From JAKVAV01 sp964651785 (lineage in GTDB: Bacteria; Bacteroidota; Bacteroidia; Flavobacteriales_D; Cryomorphaceae), in contig CAZYWJ010000002.1 in NCBI GenBank assembly GCA_964651785.1, forward strand, positions 62,001-126,000: a stretch of DNA of 64,000 nt, in the 5' to 3' direction. Each line of letters starts with the position of its first letter. Positions within the stretch are counted from its first letter, which is position 1. This document shows positions 26,350 through 33,630 of this stretch, in pieces. A program made the translations under genes and the position numbers. Below the pieces are notes generated by a model, which did no database searches, had not been told where the DNA came from, and was given only the letters and a program-made list of their open reading frames with translations.

Positions 26350-27564
26350 CTATTGTGTAACGATCCATTTTGCCGGATCTTCTTTTACGGTTCCGTTTTC
26401 GCTCACTTTCCAAATTTCGATATGTGCTTCGGTTTTGCCATCCACTTCATCGGTCAGCACTAAACCTATAGCCTCTTTAGCCGAAATTTTTTGTCCTTTG
26501 GAAACGAAGACCTCCTTCAGATTTGAGTATACCGAGCGGTATCCGCCGTGGTTGATAATGACATTCTTCCCCGCTCCGGGAATGCTGAAAACTCCCGAGA
26601 CGGTACCGTCAAACACGGCCCTGATCTGCGCATTTTGATTCGTTGCGATATTCACCCCATTATTCGGCACCGTAATTCCTGCCAATACGGGGTGGGGGTT
26701 ATCGCCAAATTTTTGGGTTATCACACCCCGTTCGACCGGCCATGGCAGTTTTCCGCGGTTCTTCTCAAAGTCTGCCGATAAGGCAGCGGCTTCAGGAGTC
26801 AAAGAAAAAACGCCTGCATTGTCTTTTTTAGAAGCCCTGATTTCCGCTTCAATGATTCGCTGAATTTCTTTATTGACCTCCTCGCGCTGCTTCTCTTGTT
26901 TTTTGAGTTTACTCAGCAGGGTTCGCTCCTCACTTTTTAGCGAGGATATGGTGTTTTCTTGTTTGGACAAATCGCGAGACAAGTCTTGCTTCGCACTTTG
27001 CTCTTGTTCGAGCGTTTCGTTTTTCGAAGCGATTGCTTGATCCAACTCCTGATTTAACGAGACCAACTTCTCCTTTGTGGCTTCAATTTCTTCGGCTTGA
27101 TCCTTTCGCAGATCAGCCAATTGTCTGAAGTACCGAATACGCCTTATCGCTTGAAAAAAATCATCCGAGGCAAAGATGAACATCAATCGATCTTGAGAGC
27201 GATTGGTGCGGTGGGCGAGTCGAATCAAATCAGCGTAGCGCTCTTTGGCTTCGGTCAGTTCAGATTCGAGTATCGCTATCTCTTCACGATTGCGCTCTAT
27301 CTGTCGATTGTAGAGCTTTACTTCCTTTTTAATGCTGTTGATGAGGTCTTCTCGCAATCGGATTTTTTTGCTCAGTAGTCCCAGCTCTCCTTCTACTTTA
27401 CTTCGGTTCTGTCGCGTTTCTTCGAGAAGTTTATTAGTAAAACTTATTTCCTCAGAAATTTTGTCGCGCTCCTTTTTCAAGTTCTCTTTTTCCTGAGCAC
27501 CCGCCACCGAAGCAATTAAAACGGCCAAGACAAAAAAGATATGTCTAACGGAAAAGTGGCTCAT
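26350..27564 (-). CDS. EnvC-like murein hydrolase activator (degenerate LytM domain)
   Basis: 404 residues from the ATG at 27564. A signal peptide is followed by a long coiled coil (residues ~25-250) and a C-terminal LytM/M23 domain. The zinc-binding motifs of active M23 peptidases are lost: the HxxxD position reads NNGVNI and the HxH motif reads AHIEIW, while the framing segments FGDNPHPV and VIINHGGYRSVYSNL remain. This is the EnvC/NlpD situation, where the domain activates N-acetylmuramyl-L-alanine amidases instead of cutting peptidoglycan. A role in cell separation is inferred. The start overlaps the DUF4292 gene by 20 bp. Confidence 0.87.
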   Translation of the reverse strand: MSHFSVRHIFFVLAVLIASVAGAQEKENLKKERDKISEEISFTNKLLEETRQNRSKVEGELGLLSKKIRLREDLINSIKKEVKLYNRQIERNREEIAILESELTEAKERYADLIRLAHRTNRSQDRLMFIFASDDFFQAIRRIRYFRQLADLRKDQAEEIEATKEKLVSLNQELDQAIASKNETLEQEQSAKQDLSRDLSKQENTISSLKSEERTLLSKLKKQEKQREEVNKEIQRIIEAEIRASKKDNAGVFSLTPEAAALSADFEKNRGKLPWPVERGVITQKFGDNPHPVLAGITVPNNGVNIATNQNAQIRAVFDGTVSGVFSIPGAGKNVIINHGGYRSVYSNLKEVFVSKGQKISAKEAIGLVLTDEVDGKTEAHIEIWKVSENGTVKEDPAKWIVTQ

Positions 27565-28447
27565 ATTTGGAAGGAACTTTAAATGGATAAGACTGCGATT
27601 CATTCAATCTCACCCGAGAATAAGACAACTCAAATTTTCCCGATTCTTTTGGTGTATTGATATATATATCTATTTCGTGTGCGAATGCTTGTCCGCCTAC
27701 ATCCATAAAATCACCGTATTCCACACGGAAAGAACGCTCAGTAAGCAAATCTTCAATAATCACTTTCTCTACTCGGAAATTGTCGGCACGCACATAGAAA
27801 CGCTTTATTACTAAATCCTCTTCTTCCAGTTTTTCGACTGCTTTTTCCAGTTTCTTTTTTTTGACGATTTCAGTTTCTATCTGCAGAGAGTCTTCCATGG
27901 ATGGCTTAAACGTAAGGTCTACGGCCTTTCTGACTTTTCGAGGGTTTTTGGTTTGAATAACGTAGTACAAATCATCCACCACCGATTGGTACTTTTCTCC
28001 TTCCAAAATTTGAATGGGATTTCCCACGAGTAAATTTTCCAGAAAATCATATTGCGCTTCGTAGCCAAAGAGCGAATCGAGTGCGCGATAGTCGCCCAAA
28101 TAAAACTTATCGCTAAGCTTATCGATGAATTTGAGGCTATCGGTAGTTACCATAGCTCGAGCCGCCTCAATTCCAAGTGCGGGCGTGATGCTCATCCAGA
28201 TAGCGCTATCAGAAGCAACCCGCATATTTACTTTGAATGAACGATTTTCTTTTTCGGTTTCGGCATTTACCGAAAGCTTGGCGTTGAGCGTTTCGAATTT
28301 AAACAAAGTAGCTTCCAACTGCGCTATAATTGCTTTTTCATTTAAAGGAAGAAGCGGACTTTTGGTTAATACGCGTTTCGTTTTGCAGCCCGATAATACC
28401 ACAGTCGCCAGAAAGCATACGGTGCATATTAGAACTAACCTCTTCAT
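27545..28447 (-). CDS. DUF4292 family lipoprotein
   Basis: 300 residues. A signal sequence ends in lipobox LSGC. The rest (FETLNAKLSVNAETEKENRS, SDSAIWMSITPALGIEAAR) fits DUF4292, a Bacteroidota family with a LolA/LolB-like beta-barrel half fold, which suggests an outer-membrane lipoprotein role. Function is unproven. Its ATG overlaps the TPR gene stop as ATGA, and its own end overlaps the EnvC-like gene. Confidence 0.87.
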   Translation of the reverse strand: MKRLVLICTVCFLATVVLSGCKTKRVLTKSPLLPLNEKAIIAQLEATLFKFETLNAKLSVNAETEKENRSFKVNMRVASDSAIWMSITPALGIEAARAMVTTDSLKFIDKLSDKFYLGDYRALDSLFGYEAQYDFLENLLVGNPIQILEGEKYQSVVDDLYYVIQTKNPRKVRKAVDLTFKPSMEDSLQIETEIVKKKKLEKAVEKLEEEDLVIKRFYVRADNFRVEKVIIEDLLTERSFRVEYGDFMDVGGQAFAHEIDIYINTPKESGKFELSYSRVRLNESQSYPFKVPSKYEPLFR

Positions 28448-30165
28448 TCCGTGCGAGCCATTTTTTCATTCAACACCTCTACATCTCCGCCTGCATCTAT
28501 AGCCATTTGCCACGCCACTTTCGCATCTTCCTTTTTACCAAGTTGCCAAAGAATGTCGCCGTGATGCTCCAAAACATCCGCATCTTCGGAACCTCCGTTT
28601 TTCAGCGCCTCCTTAATCCAAAACAAGGCATTTTGATAATTGCCCCGCTTGAATAATACCCATGCGTAAGTGTCTTGAAAACTTGCCTGATCGGGACTCA
28701 AATCGTTGGCTTTTTTAGCCATGGTTTCGGCTTTCGCCAATTCAATACCTCGCAGAGAAAGATAATAGGCGTAATTATTTAATACAATGACATTTGAAGG
28801 ATCGTATTTCAACGCCTTGTCATAAGCCTCATCGCTTTTCTCGTTATTCTTTAGCGTGTGGTACGCATCTCCGAGAGAAGCGTAAAACTGACCCAGCAAC
28901 TGATTGTTGTCAATCACTAGATTTTTACCTGCCTCCAGAATATCAACTGCTTCTTTCGGCTGTTTGGTTTGTTGCAGTGCTATCCCATTAAACAAATAAA
29001 ATACGGGAAGTTGCGGGAAGTACTCCAAGGCCCGCTCGCTTTCTGAAAGCATTGTTTCAAAATCATTCAGCGCTGAGCTGATTACCAAAATCTCCTGCCA
29101 GATCGGCGGTCGATTGGGATCGATCGATACTGCTTTTTGAAATTTAGTTCTTGCCTCTTCTCTTCGGTTGTAATTGTTGTAAAGATCTCCTTGGATGGCA
29201 TATGCCTTTGCATTATCGGGGTGAGCAGCTACCAGTTCGTCTGAAAGTTTGAAGAGGTATTCCGCAGATTCTTCGGGGTCGGACATCAGGTTGAGTAAAA
29301 TGTTAACCTTCACATCAATACCCAAATCAGTACTTCTGAATGCTGCGGATAAATATTCTTCAGCTTTCAATCGCTCGCCGTTTTCTTCCGCCATTTCAAA
29401 TAATGCGAGTAAAACCAATCCGTTATCGGGATCAATTTCAAGCATTTCCGCATAGAGCTCTCGCGCGTCCTCCTTTCGTCCTATCTGATCCAGAATCTCG
29501 GCTTTCATCCCGTAGTAGCGGATCTCTTCCGGGTTTATCTCAATGAGTTTATTAGCTTCTTCGAGAGCCTCTTCCGGCTTTTCGAGTTCCAAGTAAATCA
29601 TCTGCCGCTGCATGGCGATTTCTTCCACCAAACCGAATTTCTCTTCAAGTTCGCCGTACACTTTCAGCGCCTCATCGTATTTACCTTTTGCGCTAAGCAG
29701 CGATCCCAAATTAAAGTAGTAGTCGTAATTTTCCGGTTGAGACTCCAGAACACTTCTCACCGTTTCAATGGCTTCATCCAATCGCCCCGACTCGGCGTAG
29801 ATTTGAGCCAGATATTCTGTGTACCAAGGGTTATCCGGGTTTATGGATCGAGCTTTTTCCAAAAAAGTCGCTGCTTCGCTGAGGTTGCCTTTTTCCACCG
29901 AAATTTTAGCCAAATCAAACATGGTGGCATCGCTCTGCGGATTAATCTTCAGTGCCTTTCTGAATAGCCGTTCTGCCTCAGCAGGGTTGCCCAAAATCTT
30001 CTCTTTATTGGCATCCAAAAACGCTATCTCGTAATTGCGAAACTCTTCCTCAGTAAGTTCCGTTTCAGGATTTTTCTCCTTAGCAGAAACTTCCTCCGTG
30101 CTCTTGCAGCCGAATGCCAATAAGAGGAAAGAAATAAGGAAAATGAATTTTGAGATTCGACTCAT
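28444..30165 (-). CDS. TPR-repeat lipoprotein
   Basis: 573 residues. A signal sequence ends in a lipobox-like LLLAFGC. The rest is a TPR solenoid of about twelve repeats (for example AERLFRKALKINPQSDATMF and NPDNPWYTEYLAQIYAESGR). It is probably a periplasm-facing scaffold for the neighbouring DUF4292 and EnvC-like proteins. Both ends overlap neighbours as ATGA, which indicates coupled translation. The specific partner is unknown. Confidence 0.87.
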   Translation of the reverse strand: MSRISKFIFLISFLLLAFGCKSTEEVSAKEKNPETELTEEEFRNYEIAFLDANKEKILGNPAEAERLFRKALKINPQSDATMFDLAKISVEKGNLSEAATFLEKARSINPDNPWYTEYLAQIYAESGRLDEAIETVRSVLESQPENYDYYFNLGSLLSAKGKYDEALKVYGELEEKFGLVEEIAMQRQMIYLELEKPEEALEEANKLIEINPEEIRYYGMKAEILDQIGRKEDARELYAEMLEIDPDNGLVLLALFEMAEENGERLKAEEYLSAAFRSTDLGIDVKVNILLNLMSDPEESAEYLFKLSDELVAAHPDNAKAYAIQGDLYNNYNRREEARTKFQKAVSIDPNRPPIWQEILVISSALNDFETMLSESERALEYFPQLPVFYLFNGIALQQTKQPKEAVDILEAGKNLVIDNNQLLGQFYASLGDAYHTLKNNEKSDEAYDKALKYDPSNVIVLNNYAYYLSLRGIELAKAETMAKKANDLSPDQASFQDTYAWVLFKRGNYQNALFWIKEALKNGGSEDADVLEHHGDILWQLGKKEDAKVAWQMAIDAGGDVEVLNEKMARTE

Positions 30166-31166
30166 GTGATTTCGTTATAGTCGCCGAGACTTAAAGTAGC
30201 GGGTTTCGTCTCAAGCTTTACATAGCTACCAATCATGGATTGTGCCATCGACTGACCTGCCAATACGGAATGGTCTTGTATTAAACTATGCGAAATGCGC
30301 GAATCCCGAATTTCCGTTTTGGTTCCGATCGACGCATTTGGTCCTACAACGGAATTGATAATCCTGGCACCGGGACCAATATAGCAAGGCGCGATGATGG
30401 TCGAGTTCACTAATTCCGCATCTTCGGCTATTTCAGAGTTTGCATATTTCAGCTCCAATACGCGATTAGACGTTTCCACGGTCACTTTTGCGTTTCCGCA
30501 ATCCATCCACTCATCCACCTTTCCCGGAGAAAAAGTCTTTCCTTTCTCCGTCATCCTGCGCAATGCATCGGGTAGCTGATATTCGCCGCCTTTCATCACC
30601 TCGTTTTCTATCAGGTATTCTATCTCCGCGTAGAGGTCTTTTCCTTCTTTGAAATAATAGCAACCGATCATGGCCAGATCGCTGACAAACTCTTTCGGCT
30701 TTTCGACAAAATCTACTATGTGTCCGGCGCCATCCAGTTTTACCACGCCAAAACTCGAAGGATCGTCTATCTGTTTGACCCAGAGCATTCCATCGGCATT
30801 TGAGTCCAGCTCAAAATCGGCTTTAAACAAGGTGTCGGCGAAAGCCACGATGGTTTTTCCCTTGAGCGATTCTTTCGCGCACCAAATGGCGTGAGCCGTT
30901 CCCAGTGCTTCATCCTGATAGGCTATTTTGCCTTGAGCGCCCAAATTTTTGGCTACTTCCAATAAGTGTTCTTCTACCTCAGATCCAAATCGACCGGTTA
31001 CAAACACCACTTCTTCAAGCGGTTCATTATCCAAAAGTCGGGCAATGTCTTCCACCAAATGTTGAACGATGGGTTTGCCGGCAATTTTAACCAGGGGTTT
31101 AGGAACGGTGAGCGTGTGTGGGCGAAGTCGCTTTCCGCGACCTGCCATGGGTATGATGATGTTCAT
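30162..31166 (-). CDS. Sugar-phosphate nucleotidyltransferase
   Basis: 334 residues. An N-terminal GT-A-like nucleotidyltransferase domain has the signature MAGRGKRLRPHTLTVPKPLV and the LGTAHAIWCA and FADTLF segments. A C-terminal left-handed beta-helix of hexapeptides (IGPGARIINSVVGPNASIGT) follows, giving a GlmU/GlgC-like architecture. It probably makes an NDP-sugar for the surface glycan that the adjacent flippase exports. The nucleotide and sugar cannot be told from the sequence. Confidence 0.88.
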   Translation of the reverse strand: MNIIIPMAGRGKRLRPHTLTVPKPLVKIAGKPIVQHLVEDIARLLDNEPLEEVVFVTGRFGSEVEEHLLEVAKNLGAQGKIAYQDEALGTAHAIWCAKESLKGKTIVAFADTLFKADFELDSNADGMLWVKQIDDPSSFGVVKLDGAGHIVDFVEKPKEFVSDLAMIGCYYFKEGKDLYAEIEYLIENEVMKGGEYQLPDALRRMTEKGKTFSPGKVDEWMDCGNAKVTVETSNRVLELKYANSEIAEDAELVNSTIIAPCYIGPGARIINSVVGPNASIGTKTEIRDSRISHSLIQDHSVLAGQSMAQSMIGSYVKLETKPATLSLGDYNEIT

Positions 31167-31172
31167 TCAGTA

Positions 31173-31613
31173 TCAGTCCTTTTTTCCGGTACTCCCGAAA
31201 CCACCTTCGCCACGAAGGGTTTCAGAAAGTGTCGAAACTTCTTTAAAATGGGCTACTTCATGCTTGGCAATCACCATTTGCGCAATGCGATCACCATTTT
31301 GAATAATAGCCTCTTCAGCCGACAAATTTACCAATAATACCTTCACCTCTCCGCGGTAGTCGGCATCGATCGTACCGGGAGAATTTAATACCGTAATCCC
31401 CTCTTTATAAGCCATTCCGCTGCGTGGTCTTATTTGTGCTTCCATGCCGACGGGTAGCGCTATGAAAATACCCGTATCGATCAACTTTCGCTCGAGCGGT
31501 TTTAAGCTGATGCTTTCGCTGAGATTGGCTCTCAGGTCACAGCCGGCGCTTCCCTCCGTAGCGTAGTGAGGCAGTGCATGCCCTGACTTATTAATTATTT
31601 CAACTGTCGTCAT
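31173..31613 (-). CDS. dut: dUTP diphosphatase
   Basis: 146-residue trimeric dUTPase hydrolysing dUTP to dUMP and PPi. The five family motifs are present: GSAGCDLRA, RPRSGMA, ITVLNSPGTIDADYRGE with the catalytic Asp, GDRIAQMVI and the C-terminal RGEGGFGSTG. Its start overlaps the end of the flippase gene by 14 bp. Confidence 0.97.
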   Translation of the reverse strand: MTTVEIINKSGHALPHYATEGSAGCDLRANLSESISLKPLERKLIDTGIFIALPVGMEAQIRPRSGMAYKEGITVLNSPGTIDADYRGEVKVLLVNLSAEEAIIQNGDRIAQMVIAKHEVAHFKEVSTLSETLRGEGGFGSTGKKD

Positions 31614-32793
31614 TGATTCTAAGTTGTTTTCTTTCTTTAAAAATGGCGAATAATGCGAAAATAACGATGACCGCAGTACCGCCGAGATATTTAGCCCAAC
31701 CTTGCGGGTCGAGGTATTCGAAAATAAAGACCATGGAAACTGCTACTAAAACATACTGTCCGATGGACGAAAGGTCGTAAGGCATGGGGTGGTGCTTTCG
31801 CATAAGCGAATATGAAATAATGGTCATAAAAACGTAAGCCGCCAAGGTAGCCCATGCAGATCCGTAATAACCGATTTTTGGCACCAGCCAAACATTGAGC
31901 ACGATGGTAACCAGCGCACCACCTAAAGCAATAGCTGCCCCGTAGATGGTCTTGTCATTTAGTTTATACCAAAACGAGAGATTGAATACCGCGCCGTAAA
32001 AAATGTAAGCTCCGAGCAAGATCGGAATGACGGGAGCCCCCACGCGAAAATCTTCGCCAATCAGCAGCAAGGCGAGATCGTCCAAACATATTAGCGACAC
32101 GCTGATCAACAAGGCTACGATAAAGTAAAATTTCATTACGTCAGCCTGAACTCGCTCACTTCGCTCTCCCTTTACCAAAGAAAAAATGAAAGGCTCTGCC
32201 GCAAAGCGGTATGCCTGAATTCCGATACTGAGCAGCATGGCCACTTTGTAGCAGGCACCATAAATTCCCAGTTGAGCAGTGGCCTCCTCTTTTGGCAATC
32301 CGGAAAGTGCTTCAAAAGCGGCGCGGTCAAACGTTTCGTTTACGATACCTGCCAACCCTAAAAANNNNNNNNNNNNNNNNNNNNNNNNNNNNNNNNNNNN
32401 NNNNNNNNNNNNNNNNNNNNNNNNNNNNNNNNNNNNNNNNNNNNNNNNNNNNNNNNNNNNNNNNGCGATATTTCCGCCCGTGAGGTAGATCAGTGCGATG
32501 AATAGTACTGAAGTCGACAGCAGCGAAATGGCCGCCGTGCTAAAAACCAGCGTTTGCTTTGAGGGTTCTTTTTCACGAGAAGCGAAACGAAAGAAGGCCG
32601 TTTCCATTCCGTAGGTCAGGAAAACCAGCAAAAAAGCTACGTAGGCGTAGAGCTCAGTGATGGCACCGTATTCTACTCTGTCGAAAATTCGGGTGTAGAA
32701 TGGTGTGAGGATAAAGAAGTTCATCACCCTGCCCACGATGCTGCTTACACCGTAAATCGCCGTTTGGCCAAGAAGGCTGCGCAGCGAGCTCAT
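31600..32793 (-). CDS. Polysaccharide flippase (Wzx/MATE-like), interrupted by an assembly gap
   Basis: An oligosaccharide flippase-family membrane protein with helices throughout. Residues 1-109 lie before a 100-N gap and 254 residues after it. The start MSSLRSLLGQTAIYGVSSIVGRVMNFF is typical of the family. Known parts total 363 residues against the usual 470-500, so the true gap is probably several hundred bases, not 100, even though 100 happens to keep the frame open. It would move lipid-linked glycan units across the inner membrane. Confidence 0.85.
   Translation of the reverse strand: MSSLRSLLGQTAIYGVSSIVGRVMNFFILTPFYTRIFDRVEYGAITELYAYVAFLLVFLTYGMETAFFRFASREKEPSKQTLVFSTAAISLLSTSVLFIALIYLTGGNIXXXXXXXXXXXXXXXXXXXXXXXXXXXXXXXXXXFLGLAGIVNETFDRAAFEALSGLPKEEATAQLGIYGACYKVAMLLSIGIQAYRFAAEPFIFSLVKGERSERVQADVMKFYFIVALLISVSLICLDDLALLLIGEDFRVGAPVIPILLGAYIFYGAVFNLSFWYKLNDKTIYGAAIALGGALVTIVLNVWLVPKIGYYGSAWATLAAYVFMTIISYSLMRKHHPMPYDLSSIGQYVLVAVSMVFIFEYLDPQGWAKYLGGTAVIVIFALFAIFKERKQLRINDDS
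32365..32464. other. Assembly gap (100 N)
   Basis: Placeholder of 100 N inside the flippase gene. Family length suggests that considerably more sequence is missing. Confidence 0.98.
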
Positions 32794-32808
32794 AAATTAC
32801 TGCAGGCC

Positions 32809-33585
32809 TTACTCACCCTTAAATTCAGGTTTGCGTTTTTCCAAAAATGCTTGGGTTCCCTCTTTAAAGTCGCTCGATTTGAAGCATTCGCCAAATGAAT
32901 CCACTTCTACTTGATATCCGTCCACGCCTTCCGTGTATTGGGCATTGACCGAACGAATGGCTAATGAAATGGCAGAAGGGGAGTTTTTGGAAATTTTACC
33001 GGCCAATGCTCGACACTCATCCATAAGAGCTTCTTGCGAAACCACTTTGTTGGCCAATCCGAGTCTGTATGCTTCCTGCGCATCAATCATTTGCGCTGAT
33101 ATAATCATTTCCAAGGCTTTTCCTTTACCTACCAACTGCGCGAGACGCTGGGTTCCGCCGTAGCCGGGAATCACTCCCAAACTCACTTCGGGTAAGCCCA
33201 ATCGGGCATTATCTGAGACGATTCTCATATGGCAAGACATGGCGAGTTCCAGTCCGCCACCCAGCGCAAAACCATTTACTGCGGCGATTACGGGCGTTGT
33301 CATTTTTTCCACGGCAGTGAAAAGTAAATCTTGCCCTCGCTGGCTTAGTTCTCTTCCCTGTGTCTCGTTGTAATCAGCAAATTCAGAAATATCCGCACCC
33401 GCGACAAAGGCTTTTTCTCCGGCTCCGGTCAAAATGACCACGCGAGTCTCTTTATCTTCATCGGCCTTTTTTAATGCCGTGGAGAGGTCTTTGATAAGCT
33501 GCGAGTTCAGAGCGTTCAACTTCTCTGCGCGATTTATCGTTATTTCTCGAATATGTCCGTTTTGAGTTGTTATGATATGTTCCAT
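32809..33585 (-). CDS. Enoyl-CoA hydratase / crotonase family protein
   Basis: 258 residues with the crotonase oxyanion-hole motifs AGADISEF and AVNGFALGGGLELAM. Both catalytic acids of true hydratases are present, Glu113 (GGGLELAM) and Glu133 (LGLPEVSLGVIPGYGG), so it should hydrate enoyl-CoA, most likely short chain (crotonase-type). It lies 15 bp upstream of the flippase and may share a transcript with it despite the unrelated role. A TACATTTG element lies upstream. Confidence 0.92.
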   Translation of the reverse strand: MEHIITTQNGHIREITINRAEKLNALNSQLIKDLSTALKKADEDKETRVVILTGAGEKAFVAGADISEFADYNETQGRELSQRGQDLLFTAVEKMTTPVIAAVNGFALGGGLELAMSCHMRIVSDNARLGLPEVSLGVIPGYGGTQRLAQLVGKGKALEMIISAQMIDAQEAYRLGLANKVVSQEALMDECRALAGKISKNSPSAISLAIRSVNAQYTEGVDGYQVEVDSFGECFKSSDFKEGTQAFLEKRKPEFKGE

Positions 33586-33607
33586 GTATATTGATTGCGG
33601 TTTCTTG

Positions 33608-33615
33608 CAAATGTA
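33608..33615 (-). promoter_or_regulatory. Candidate -7 element TACATTTG of the crotonase gene
   Basis: Minus-strand TACATTTG, 22 bp upstream of the ATG at 33585, in the 45-bp divergent gap. No -33 TTG at 19 bp. Confidence 0.4.
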
Positions 33616-33630
33616 ATTTCTTGAATCAAA

